A stretch of 45,884 bases of DNA from Bacteroidales bacterium (GTDB lineage Bacteria; Bacteroidota; Bacteroidia; Bacteroidales; Marinilabiliaceae), in contig JAKSLC010000005.1 in NCBI GenBank assembly GCA_024401415.1, positions 1-45,884 on the forward strand, written 5' to 3'. A model generated the notes under the pieces. The model saw nothing but the letters and a program-made list of their open reading frames with translations, made no database searches and had not been told where the DNA came from. Both the position numbers and the translations under genes were made by a program. Below are positions 34,942-44,803 of the stretch, piece after piece (positions within the stretch are counted from its first letter, which is position 1; each line of letters opens with the position of its first letter).

Positions 34942-36087
34942 ATGAAATGTATACATTGCTTATTATATATTCTATTGATTTGCTCTTGTAACAGTAGAGT
35001 AAATCAATGTGATAAAAATATCTCATTTGATGAAGCCGAAGTTGCCTCTCCAAGTGATTGTTTTTCTAGTCTTGAAATAATTGAGCTTAAGACCGATTCC
35101 ATCTTCTTTATAGGCGATTTGTCAGATATTAAAGTGTATGATAATTATTTTCTGGCACACGATCAGAATAGTGTTGTATATCTATTTGATAAGAATGGAA
35201 GTCTTATTTCTAATTCCAAACATATGCTTGGCAATGCTAGAAACGAGTATACTTTATTGTTTGGTTGTTCATACAATAAGTATAGTAATAAGATTGAATT
35301 ACTTTCGCATTTTAAAGTGTTGGTATGTAATCTTAATTTTGAAGTGGAAAAAATAGTAAGATTGCCATCATTCCTTCCTACAGAAGAGCATAAGGGGCAG
35401 TTTTATTGTGAAATATTTGACCTTTCTGCCAGCAGGCACTATCTGATACCTTCTGGATTATCCGCTGATGAAGATAAGATAACGTATTTTGATTCAGAGA
35501 CGGAAGAGAGTAAAGTCGTGTTAAGTGTTTATGATGATTTGTGGACGCATGGTACTATGCAGATGAGTTGTTTCAGTGCGAAAAATGAGAAAGAGGTGTA
35601 TTATGCACCTATGGGAACTTCTAATTATTTGTATAGCATTGATACTGAGCAGAATGTTCTTAATCGATATGCACGTTTAGATTTCGGTTCTAATGGGTTG
35701 ACATTAGATGATTTACCTTCAAAAGTAGGAGATAAAGCAGGTATGGAATATCGTAAGGCCGATCTTGAGTATTTATTAAAATGTGATAGAGATGTCCCTG
35801 TAAGGGTGGTGCCTAATGAAGAATCAATATTGATCCTGGTAAAGAATGGGTATACTAGAAAAGATTTTTATACGCTTATTTACAACGATGTTAATGGCAA
35901 GTTGTCGAAGATAAACATGTATGATGGAACGAAATACGCCTTCCCATTTGTCTCTGCATATAGTGAAGGCTGTTATTATGCATTAGTACGTTCTGGTGAA
36001 GTGTCAAATTTTTCTGAAGCTATGAAATCCAATATTTCGTGCCAGGAAGAAGATTGTGCAGTTATATTAAAATATAGAACTAAATAG
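34942..36087 (+). CDS. 6-bladed beta-propeller lipoprotein 4
   Basis: 381 aa with a lipoprotein signal (YILLICSC, lipid Cys14 or Cys16). Propeller features: 'LSDIKVYDNYFLAHDQNSVV', 'MLGNARNEYTLLFGCSYN', 'YYAPMGTSNYLYSID'. It is more distant from the three propellers before it. No obvious small-peptide gene follows it; instead comes the broken thioredoxin-like gene. Confidence 0.8.
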   Translation: MKCIHCLLYILLICSCNSRVNQCDKNISFDEAEVASPSDCFSSLEIIELKTDSIFFIGDLSDIKVYDNYFLAHDQNSVVYLFDKNGSLISNSKHMLGNARNEYTLLFGCSYNKYSNKIELLSHFKVLVCNLNFEVEKIVRLPSFLPTEEHKGQFYCEIFDLSASRHYLIPSGLSADEDKITYFDSETEESKVVLSVYDDLWTHGTMQMSCFSAKNEKEVYYAPMGTSNYLYSIDTEQNVLNRYARLDFGSNGLTLDDLPSKVGDKAGMEYRKADLEYLLKCDRDVPVRVVPNEESILILVKNGYTRKDFYTLIYNDVNGKLSKINMYDGTKYAFPFVSAYSEGCYYALVRSGEVSNFSEAMKSNISCQEEDCAVILKYRTK

Positions 36088-36095
36088 TAGAACCT

Positions 36096-36610
36096 GTGAA
36101 GTTTTTCATTATATGGGTGTTGTTTTTTTGTCGTTAACGAATATCTCGTGCACCCCAAAACGTAAATCTGTAACAGAACTTATCGTTGGAATGCAGAAGA
36201 ATACCATTAATATTCAATATGATAAAATGGTGAGATGGGAAGACGGTAGTAATGAGACTAGTGTTATAGAAAAAGATGCAAAATATAAATTGGTTGTTTA
36301 TATAAGTAGAGATGTATGCTCTCCTTGTACTTTAAGAGGAATGGAGAATTGGAATGATTGGCTATCATTGGAGCAAGATGGTATAGTTGAGTTTATATTT
36401 CTGTTTTCTATAAACAAAATGATTATAGATGATGTACGAGATGCATATTATGAATCAGAATTGAAACATTCAGTGTTCATAGATACTTGTAACGTATTTA
36501 GAGATAATAATTTATCGATTCCAAATGAAGTCCAATATCATACATTTTTAATGGATGGCTGCAGACGGAAGGCTGTTCATGTTTATAGTATCGTTTCAAA
36601 CATTTATTGA
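36096..36610 (+). pseudogene. Thioredoxin-like (TlpA-type) lipoprotein, apparently frameshifted at the 5' end and truncated at the 3' end
   Basis: The open frame from ATG 36113 gives 165 aa with a thioredoxin-fold core: CSPC redox motif at Cys69/Cys72, 'SVFIDTCNVFRDNN' and 'YHTFLMDG'. A GTG at 36096 would start a far better lipoprotein signal (MKFFIIWVLFF, then SLTNISC), but it is out of frame by one base across a run of seven T (36123-36129); eight T would join them. After 'HTFLMDG' (about 36559) the expected last strands are missing and sequence from an O-antigen-ligase gene follows. It may be dead, or the 5' change may be reversible slippage or a sequencing error. Confidence 0.62.
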
Positions 36611-37529
36611 TAATCTATGGATAGGAATAGGAACAGGTGGATATTTGCATAGTCTTGGCGAGGGCATAATAAGATACTTTGAAGAGAATCCAGAATCAGT
36701 ATTTAAAGCGACAGTTGGAGTGGCTGATCATTCTTTTTGTGAGCCTTTACGTATTGCTGTTGAACAAGGCGTTATAGGTGTCAGTTTATTTATGTCGATA
36801 ATTATGTACGCAATTTGGAAAATGGTGAAGATAGATTCTCCCATAACCTATGGTATCATAACACTTTTTTTCTTCTCTTGTTTTTCTTATGCATTTTCTA
36901 TAGTGCCTATGTGTATATTGTTTACAGTTTTTCTTGCGTTATCCGGAAGTGGTACAGCAAGAGTACAATGGAGAGTAAGGAATGTGGGGAAGATTGTAAT
37001 TATACTCCCTACGATAGGCGTGTTGTTATTTGCAAGTCACCAATTGCAGTGTAGATTTGATGCTTCTCGAGATCTTGATAGATTCAGTATGTATATGGAT
37101 GAAGTTTTTATTTCAGATTACTACGAATTGTTACCTGAAATTGATGATAAAGTGAATTATTTGTATAAATTTGCAGAACTCCTACGTCATAGTGGCAGGC
37201 ACAACGATAGTAATCATATACTGAGACTTGCGACAAACATTTCTGCAGATCCTATGCTTCATATTATTATGGGAAGAAATTATGAAGATATGAAGTGTTA
37301 CGATTTGGCAGATGAGAAATATGAGAGGGCGTATATGATGCAACCCAATAGAATATATCCTCTGTACCGTCAGATGAAAATGTATGAAACTAGCAATGAT
37401 GATCGGCTTAGAGATAAGGTGCAGCAGGTATATTCTTTTTCTCCTAAAGTAAAGTCTGCCGCTACGCAAGAGATAAAACAAGAAGCATGTCAAATTTTAA
37501 TCACAATAGAATCACAAATAGATCTATGA
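36555..37529 (+). pseudogene. O-antigen-ligase-like membrane protein with TPR tail, N-terminally truncated
   Basis: The 324-aa frame starts inside the family: 'ADGRLFMFIVSFQTFIDNLW' and 'GIGTGGYLHSLGE' correspond to the middle of Wzy/WaaL-type O-antigen ligases, with the 'DHSFCEPLRIAVEQGVIGV' loop, three to four membrane helices, then a TPR-like C-terminal part (about 190-324). The first 250 or so residues are missing. In-frame sequence upstream is a stop at 36549-36551 and then thioredoxin-like DNA. The ORF itself is open to its stop, which overlaps the RND adaptor start (ATGA). It is probably inactive as a ligase. Confidence 0.65.
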
Positions 37530-38590
37530 AAAAATACGTCATAATACTATTCTGTGTCGCGCTTATATCGTGCGGCAAGTCTGATGAGAAAAATAGAGAA
37601 ATTCAGAAAGCCATTGATAACCTTGCTAGTGAGAATTATGTAGATACAATGGTCCTGACATTGAGGGATTTTGACAACCAGATAATTTGTAATGGTAAGT
37701 TGAAATCTATTGTCAAGAGTGAGCTTTATCCTAGACACACTGATGCTTGTACTATAATAAATGTTCGTAATGGTCAATATGTTGAGAAGGGAACTCTTTT
37801 GGCGGTCACTGATGAGACAAATTACAAACGAGAGTTAGAGCGTGCTGAACATGATTTGGAAAAGACCAAGATTGATTTGGCAGATAAACTGATATCCCTT
37901 GGCTATTATGATGAGAATAAAGAGATTCCTCAAGAGATACGCCAAAGAGCAGAGATAATGTCTGGCTATTATGCAGCAAAATATGCTCTTGAGACCGCAA
38001 AAATTAATCTTGCTGATTGCCAAATCTTAGCCCCTATATCAGGAGTAGTGGCTAATATGGAGGCATCATTATATCAGCGAATAGACCAATCGTTTTGTAC
38101 CATAATAGACAATTCTTCATATAATGTCGAATTTTCTGTACTTGAGGCAGAACTCGCCTCAATAAGTAAAGGTCAGGAGGTTATAGTATCTCCATTCATT
38201 GATAATACTATTAGTATTAAGGGCTCTATAGTGGCTGTAAATCCTACAGTTAACGAGAAGGGACTTATAAAGGTAATTGCTCAAATACCTGGAGCAGACA
38301 AACGGTTGATAGATGGAATGAATGTGCAGATAGTATGTCAGAAACGTGTGCCAAAAATGTTTGTAGTTCCTAAGGAAGCAGTAGTTGAACGTGACGGATA
38401 CCACGTGGTATTCCTTTTGGATGGTAATAGATCTAGGTGGACATACGTAGATATAATGCACTCAAATATAAATAGCTACGCTATAACAGGTTGCGCTAAA
38501 AAGGAGACAAAGATAAAGGAGGGTGATGTTGTTATAACCTCTGGTAATCTAAACCTGGCAGATGATACCGAGGTGATAGTGAATAAGTAA
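37526..38590 (+). CDS. RND efflux periplasmic adaptor (membrane fusion) lipoprotein
   Basis: 354 aa from the ATG at 37526, giving lipoprotein signal 'LFCVALISC' (lipid Cys16). The membrane-fusion layout is a barrel-sandwich half 'VRNGQYVEKGTLLAVTDE', a coiled-coil hairpin (about 104-165, 'KRELERAEHDLEKTKIDLAD'), 'CQILAPISGVVANMEASLYQ' and beta-barrel 'VPKEAVVERDGYHVVFLLDG'. It links an inner-membrane RND pump to an outer-membrane channel. Twenty bases before the first permease; its start overlaps the stop of the gene before (ATGA). Confidence 0.92.
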   Translation: MKKYVIILFCVALISCGKSDEKNREIQKAIDNLASENYVDTMVLTLRDFDNQIICNGKLKSIVKSELYPRHTDACTIINVRNGQYVEKGTLLAVTDETNYKRELERAEHDLEKTKIDLADKLISLGYYDENKEIPQEIRQRAEIMSGYYAAKYALETAKINLADCQILAPISGVVANMEASLYQRIDQSFCTIIDNSSYNVEFSVLEAELASISKGQEVIVSPFIDNTISIKGSIVAVNPTVNEKGLIKVIAQIPGADKRLIDGMNVQIVCQKRVPKMFVVPKEAVVERDGYHVVFLLDGNRSRWTYVDIMHSNINSYAITGCAKKETKIKEGDVVITSGNLNLADDTEVIVNK

Positions 38591-38609
38591 CCAATCTTGT
38601 CGCTCTGTT

Positions 38610-41600
38610 ATGCTTAATAGAATCATACATCGTCCGATAGCTGTCACTATGATAGTTATCGCTGTGGCAGTAGTTGGTATCTTGTTAATACGTAAGATGC
38701 CAGTATCTCTGATGCCTAATATTGATATACCTCAGATTTCTATTCATACATCACTGCCAGGGGCTTCTGTGAGAGAGGTTGAGGAGAAAGTGACTCGTAC
38801 CTTCAGACAACAGCTTATGCAGGTAGCTGGAGCAAAGGACGTGACTAGTGAGTCGCGTGCAGATGCGCCGGTTATAACTATGACATTTACTCCTGGTGCC
38901 AATATGGATCTGCTGTTTATTGAGGTAAATGAAAAAGTGGATAGGGCCATGAATTATATGTCGCGCGACATTGAACGTCCTAAAATAGTAAAGGCTAGTT
39001 CCATTGATATCCCTGCTTTTTATCTCGATATATCATACAAGGATTATTCTTTTTCCAAGAATAATCCAATGGCGTTATCTACTTTCGCTCGTAGTATTGT
39101 GAGTAAACGTCTTGAACAGTTGCCACAGACCGCAATGGTGGATATGAGTGGAACTGTAGGAACTGAGATAATATGTGAGCCCGACCAAAGTAAGATGAAG
39201 GCACTAGGTGTCACATCTCAGCATATAGAGCAAGCTATTAATAATGGCAATATCACTCTCGAAGCTCTTAGTGTAAAAAGTGGACTCCTTAGATATAATG
39301 TTCATTTTGATTCTCAGATTCTTACAATAGATGATATCAAAGAGATTCAGTTTTATGTAGATGGAAGATTGTTGTCTCTTGGCCAACTTTGTAATATCTC
39401 AGAACGCCCGTCTCAGAGCAGGTCTTATGTTCGGCATAATGGTAAAGATGCGATTACTATGGCTGTGATAAAGCAGAATGATGCTCGCATGGACGACTTA
39501 CAGGCTAGCGTCAATAGCCTTATAGCGGATCTTGAAAAGGAATATCCAGATATAGCCTTCGACCTTACAAGAGACCAGACGCAGTTGCTGGACTATAGTA
39601 TAAGTAACCTCCTTACAAATCTCGTATTGGGTATTGTACTAGCGTGTATTGTTCTGATACTCTTTATGCGTAATAAGCGTCTGCCTATATTGATTATTGT
39701 GTCAATACCGCTATCATTGATACTTACACTTATAGTCTTTAGGTTGATTGGGGTCTCGCTTAATGTCATCTCTTTATCAGGACTTATTCTTGGTGTAGGT
39801 ATGATAATCGACAACTCTATCATCGTTATTGATAATATTACACAAAAACATCAGCAGGGGATATCTCTAGGTGAGGCAGTAGTTAAGGGAACTAAAGAGG
39901 TCTTTTCTCCCATGTTGTCTTCTGTACTCACTACCTGTTCTGTGTTTGTTCCGTTGATTTTTATCAGCGGTACAGCCGGAGCTCTCTTTTATGATCAGGC
40001 TATGGGAGTGGCAATCGCACTGTTCGCATCACTATTGATAGCTTTGACCATAGTTCCTGTATATCTATATGGATTGTTTAAGAAAAAGGAGTCTTCGCTT
40101 GATAATGGAACAGACTCTGCTGTTACAAGGTATCTTACTAACGGGTATGAGCGTGTGATGGCTCTATTCTTTAAGCATAGTAGGGTAGTATTGTCGTTTT
40201 TTGTGTTACTTGCCATATCTGTCGGATTGCTCTTTGGGGTGCTCAAGAAGGAGCGTTTGCCTGAGGTGGCTCATACAGATGCTATAATGACGATAGATTG
40301 GAATCTTGGTATCTTGATAGAGGAGAATGATCGAAGGGTGAACGAATTGTTGGATGGAGTGAAAGACGATGTTAGGTCGACAACATCTATGGTAGGTGCT
40401 CAAGAGTTTTTGCTATCTCATACAAAGGATATTACTACCAGTGAGGCTGTTATATATATCAGTTGTTCTTCTGTCGAGAATTTAAGGCACGTGAAAGATC
40501 TGTTGACGGAAACTATTCAAGATCGTTACCCTCGTGCTTCTGTAGATTTTTCAGTCAGCGGTAATATTTACGATGTTATATTTAATAGTGACGAGAGTGA
40601 TCTGGTAATCAGACTGCAGTCGAATGAGGGTGGTCGCCCGGATATTGCATCAGTCAGAGCTGTGAGAGATTCGTTGCGTATTAGATTTCCTCATGTAACA
40701 TTCCCTCCTGTCGTGACTGAGAATACGTTGCTATATAGGGCCAATATGGAGAGTTTAGCTCTCTATGGAATATCGTATAGTACATTATACTATCACCTTA
40801 AAGGCTTAGTTGGCAAAGACAAGGTTTTCACCATAAATGATGGTGCGCAGTCGGTTCCAGTAATCATCGGAGCTGGTGCACCAAGTAAGGATGCTTTGTT
40901 GGAAACTACAATACACACTTCCGAAGGTTTGGATATCCCACTGTCGCTTCTTGTCAAGTCTGTCCAAAGTGAGGATTATAAACGTCTTTATGCAGCAGCT
41001 TGTGGCGAGTATTATCCGATTATGGTAAATGCTGATGATGAAGATGTAGAGGATATTATCGGTTATGTTAAAGAGAATATTAAGGACAAACTGACAGTAT
41101 CATTTACAGGAGGCTATTTTTCAGCTCGTGATATGATAGCAGAACTGTCTATTGTTCTTGCTATCGCGTTGGCATTACTGTATTTTATATTAGCGGCTCA
41201 GTTCGAAAGTTTGACTCAACCTATGATTATTCTCTCAGAAATGGTGGTAGATGTAGCTGTAGTCTTCCTGGTGCTTTGGATATTGGGTGAGTCGTTGAAT
41301 ATCATGTCTATGATTGGTTTAGTAGTTATGTCGGGTATTATCATTAATGACTCGATATTGAAGATTGACACTATAAATCGACTAAGAGTTGATGGGTTAG
41401 ACCTAAAACAGGCTATTTATGTAGCAGGTCATAAGAGGCTTAAGCCTATTATTATGACCTCTCTTACTACTATTTTGGCTATCGCTCCCCTTTTGAGCAG
41501 GGCAGATATGGGTAGCGCCCTTCAGTATCCGCTATCACTTACCATTATCATAGGTATGATAGTCGGAACGGCAGTTAGTTTGTTTTTCGTTCCTTTGGTT

Positions 41601-41627
41601 TATTGGTTGATGTATAAAGGCAGATGA
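38610..41627 (+). CDS. RND efflux permease 1 (AcrB/HAE1-type)
   Basis: 1005 aa with 12 helices and two large periplasmic loops. The start is 'MLNRIIHRPIAVTMIVIAVA', then 'LPGASVREVEEKVTRTF'. Helix 4 has 'LILGVGMIIDNSIIVIDNIT' (Asp of the proton relay plus Asn, common in Bacteroidota) and helix 10 has 'VMSGIIINDSILKIDTINRL'. Substrate unknown. Its stop overlaps the start of a second permease by 4 bp, so the two permeases are translationally coupled and may form a mixed pump, as MdtB and MdtC do. Confidence 0.93.
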   Translation: MLNRIIHRPIAVTMIVIAVAVVGILLIRKMPVSLMPNIDIPQISIHTSLPGASVREVEEKVTRTFRQQLMQVAGAKDVTSESRADAPVITMTFTPGANMDLLFIEVNEKVDRAMNYMSRDIERPKIVKASSIDIPAFYLDISYKDYSFSKNNPMALSTFARSIVSKRLEQLPQTAMVDMSGTVGTEIICEPDQSKMKALGVTSQHIEQAINNGNITLEALSVKSGLLRYNVHFDSQILTIDDIKEIQFYVDGRLLSLGQLCNISERPSQSRSYVRHNGKDAITMAVIKQNDARMDDLQASVNSLIADLEKEYPDIAFDLTRDQTQLLDYSISNLLTNLVLGIVLACIVLILFMRNKRLPILIIVSIPLSLILTLIVFRLIGVSLNVISLSGLILGVGMIIDNSIIVIDNITQKHQQGISLGEAVVKGTKEVFSPMLSSVLTTCSVFVPLIFISGTAGALFYDQAMGVAIALFASLLIALTIVPVYLYGLFKKKESSLDNGTDSAVTRYLTNGYERVMALFFKHSRVVLSFFVLLAISVGLLFGVLKKERLPEVAHTDAIMTIDWNLGILIEENDRRVNELLDGVKDDVRSTTSMVGAQEFLLSHTKDITTSEAVIYISCSSVENLRHVKDLLTETIQDRYPRASVDFSVSGNIYDVIFNSDESDLVIRLQSNEGGRPDIASVRAVRDSLRIRFPHVTFPPVVTENTLLYRANMESLALYGISYSTLYYHLKGLVGKDKVFTINDGAQSVPVIIGAGAPSKDALLETTIHTSEGLDIPLSLLVKSVQSEDYKRLYAAACGEYYPIMVNADDEDVEDIIGYVKENIKDKLTVSFTGGYFSARDMIAELSIVLAIALALLYFILAAQFESLTQPMIILSEMVVDVAVVFLVLWILGESLNIMSMIGLVVMSGIIINDSILKIDTINRLRVDGLDLKQAIYVAGHKRLKPIIMTSLTTILAIAPLLSRADMGSALQYPLSLTIIIGMIVGTAVSLFFVPLVYWLMYKGR

Positions 41628-44600
41628 AGTCAGGGTTCACTACCATATTAACTATGATAATCTTGATGGTTATCGGTGCCGCACTTATACCATTTGTGGA
41701 TATAGGCAGTCAGCCCCGTGAGCGTCAAGGTTCTAAACTAGTCATTGAATTTCAGTGGCCACATGCCTCAGCTAAAGTGGTGGAACAGAATGTTACCTCC
41801 AAGATAGAGGGGGTGGTGTCTGCCATTAATGGAATAGCCGAACTTAATTCTGAGTCGCGCTATGGAAGTGGTCGTATTACCATTAACCTAAAGCCAGAGA
41901 CTAATCCATCAACGGCTAAATTCGAAATAGCATCTCTCATTAAACAGATAAGAAAGGGATTTCCTAAAGAGGTGTCATATCCTGTTCTTTCAGGTGGTGA
42001 TGTCGTTTCAGAACAGAAGAAGGATGATGATGAGACGTTGTTGCTGACATATCATATACATAGTGAGATGTCTCCTTCGCAATTGGAAGATTGGGTCAAG
42101 AGTCACATAGAGCCCCCTTTGTTATCTAATGAGGATATTAAACGACTTGAGATATATGGAGGCAGAAGTAAGTATCTTGACATACAGTATGACCCTCAGA
42201 TGCTTAAAAATGTTGGAGTGTCTGCGTACGAAATAGAAGATGGTATTAAGGCGTTTGTGGGAAAAGAGGATATTGTAGGAGATGTGGTATATGAGAATCA
42301 CAGAGGAAAGCATAGACTCAGTCTACTTCTTACTACTGAGGCTTTCGGCAAGCCTTTGTCCGAAATGCCTATCAAGACAATAAAGGATGGTAATGACGAA
42401 AAAATAGTTTATCTGAATGACTTAGCGACATACGAAATTAAGGAGCGATTGCCAGAATATTACTATAGGGTTAATGGTCTCGAAACGGTATATATGAACA
42501 TATATGTATCGTCTAGGGCAAATATGATCAGGTTGTCATCTATGCTTCGAGAGTACATGGATGGCATAATCCCAAATCTTCCTGGTAGCATCAGTATGGA
42601 ACTCTCGTATGATGGCGCAGAGAAAGAGCAGGGTCAACTATACCGTCTGGTCACTCGTTCGATAGTTTCATTATTGATACTATTACTGTTTGTATGGATC
42701 GTCAGCAGGAGTTGGAAGTATCTTACAATAATCTTTATCACTCTTGTTGCTGATATACTTATCAGTGTGTTGGCGTATTGGCTATTTGATATAAGGCTTC
42801 ATGTATTCTCTTTGGCTGGTATTACTGTGTCTTTGGGTTTGGTTATAGATGCCTCTATTGTTATGGTCGACCACTATAGTTATTACAAGGACAGAAGAGC
42901 ATTCCTCTCTATATTAGCTGCGTTACTAACTACCATAGGGTCTCTTATTCTAATATATTTCATGCCAGATTATATACAAAAAGATCTGTACGATTTTGCT
43001 TGGATAGTTATCATCAATTTATGCACTGCCCTAATCGTTGCTTTGTGGTTTGTTCCGGCATTGGTAGATAAGTTCGTATATAATAAACAACTAGAATCTC
43101 ACTCGATTCGTAGTTTGAGACGTGTTGTGAAGTTTAGCAGCATATATGAATCGTATATCTGTTTCACTCAAAAACGTAAATGGATATACTACATAATATT
43201 GTTTTTGGCATTTGGCATTCCAATTCATCTGCTTCCGAATAAAATAGGGGATACTGATATTTACTCTGTGGAGAAAAAAGAATTGACATGGTATCAGGAA
43301 CTATATAACGCTACATTAGGCAATCGCAAGTTTATTAATAATGTAAAGGAGCCTTTGTCTAAATGGGTAGGTGGTAGCATGCGACTTTTTTCTACTTCGT
43401 TGTCTTCTAATACATATTATCATGACGATTCTGAGATGCAGTTATACATTAGCGCTCGAATGCCACAAGGAGGGACAGCGTCTGAGCTGAATGAGAAGGT
43501 ACTGATATTGGAGGATTATTTGAAGACAGAAGAAAATATCAGGCGATGGGAAACAACTGTTGGCTCTTGGGGTGCTAATATTGTTGTCTCTTTTACTAAT
43601 GAGGCCTTAAAGACTTCTGCTCCATTCATTGTGGAGAGTAAAGTTATAGGAAAGGTAATGGGCATAGGTGGTGCAGACTGGGCAACAAGGGGTGTTAGTC
43701 TTAGAGGGTTCTCCAATTCTATAATGTTGCAATATAGGTCAAATAGTATCACTCTGTCTGGATATAATTACGATAGATTGTACCATATCGCTGAGACTGT
43801 CGAGAAAAAACTCCGCAATAACTCACGAGTAGTAGACATTATCATTGAGACTCCAGGACATGAACATCAAGAGGATGAGTATTATGTAGAGTATGATTTA
43901 GCTCGTATAGCCGCTCTGGGTATTGATGTCAGTCAAGTCCATAATGCAGTACAGGAGATGGTGTCGGTACGTGATATGGGAATGTTTGATGACGGACAAT
44001 TGCGCTCGCAGATGCAGTTGACTTCGTCCCAGATAGATAAATTCGACCTTTGGCAACTAAACAACTCGTTTGTCAGAATTGATGATAGGAGTATCATGCT
44101 CAGGGATGTGATGTCTATCCATAGGCGAGAAGCTAAGAATGTTATTCCAAAGAAGAATCAGGAGTACACGCTAAGAGTTGCATTCAATGTCCTAGGTTCA
44201 TATACATTTAGCAGTAAATTGATAGAGAAGGTTACTGATGAACTAAATCATACATTGCCAGTTGGCTATAAATGTATTAATAGTAGCTATTCCTATTACA
44301 AAGACACAGGAGAGCAATATTGGTTGCTACTGGTAGTAGTCGCTATCATCTTCTTTATCTGTTCTGTGCTATTTGAGAGTTTGCGTCGCCCATTAGTGAT
44401 AATATTGTTAATCCCTACTTCGTTTATCGGGACATTCTTGACATTTTATTTTAGTAAGGTCGACTTTGGTACAGGTGGCTTCGCATCAATGGTTCTTTTA
44501 TGTGGACTAGTGGTAAATGCTGGTATATACATACTCTCTGAGTACGATAATGTAAGGGAGAGAAGACCTTCATTACCCCTTTCAACGATATACCTTAAAG

Positions 44601-44800
44601 CTTATAATCATAAGATAGTACCAGTATTTCTCACTATCCTATCTACAGTGTTAGGTTTAGTACCATTTATTTGGGACGGCTCAGAAGATCAGTTCTGGTA
44701 TTCATTTGCCGTTGGTACTATTGGTGGTTTATTATGCTCTATTGTGGCGATAATAATATTTTTACCTATATTTGTCAAGTTGAACCTAAATAAAAAATAA
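41624..44800 (+). CDS. RND efflux permease 2
   Basis: 1058 aa. Same fold as permease 1 but divergent: 'GSKLVIEFQWPHASAKVVEQ', helix 4 'GLVIDASIVMVDHYSYY' and helix 10 region 'LLCGLVVNAGIYILSEYDNV'. Several usual charged residues of helices 4 and 10 differ, so it may be the weaker or structural partner of the pair. Start ATGA overlaps permease 1. No outer-membrane factor is seen in the window. Confidence 0.92.
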   Translation: MKSGFTTILTMIILMVIGAALIPFVDIGSQPRERQGSKLVIEFQWPHASAKVVEQNVTSKIEGVVSAINGIAELNSESRYGSGRITINLKPETNPSTAKFEIASLIKQIRKGFPKEVSYPVLSGGDVVSEQKKDDDETLLLTYHIHSEMSPSQLEDWVKSHIEPPLLSNEDIKRLEIYGGRSKYLDIQYDPQMLKNVGVSAYEIEDGIKAFVGKEDIVGDVVYENHRGKHRLSLLLTTEAFGKPLSEMPIKTIKDGNDEKIVYLNDLATYEIKERLPEYYYRVNGLETVYMNIYVSSRANMIRLSSMLREYMDGIIPNLPGSISMELSYDGAEKEQGQLYRLVTRSIVSLLILLLFVWIVSRSWKYLTIIFITLVADILISVLAYWLFDIRLHVFSLAGITVSLGLVIDASIVMVDHYSYYKDRRAFLSILAALLTTIGSLILIYFMPDYIQKDLYDFAWIVIINLCTALIVALWFVPALVDKFVYNKQLESHSIRSLRRVVKFSSIYESYICFTQKRKWIYYIILFLAFGIPIHLLPNKIGDTDIYSVEKKELTWYQELYNATLGNRKFINNVKEPLSKWVGGSMRLFSTSLSSNTYYHDDSEMQLYISARMPQGGTASELNEKVLILEDYLKTEENIRRWETTVGSWGANIVVSFTNEALKTSAPFIVESKVIGKVMGIGGADWATRGVSLRGFSNSIMLQYRSNSITLSGYNYDRLYHIAETVEKKLRNNSRVVDIIIETPGHEHQEDEYYVEYDLARIAALGIDVSQVHNAVQEMVSVRDMGMFDDGQLRSQMQLTSSQIDKFDLWQLNNSFVRIDDRSIMLRDVMSIHRREAKNVIPKKNQEYTLRVAFNVLGSYTFSSKLIEKVTDELNHTLPVGYKCINSSYSYYKDTGEQYWLLLVVVAIIFFICSVLFESLRRPLVIILLIPTSFIGTFLTFYFSKVDFGTGGFASMVLLCGLVVNAGIYILSEYDNVRERRPSLPLSTIYLKAYNHKIVPVFLTILSTVLGLVPFIWDGSEDQFWYSFAVGTIGGLLCSIVAIIIFLPIFVKLNLNKK

Positions 44801-44803
44801 GCG

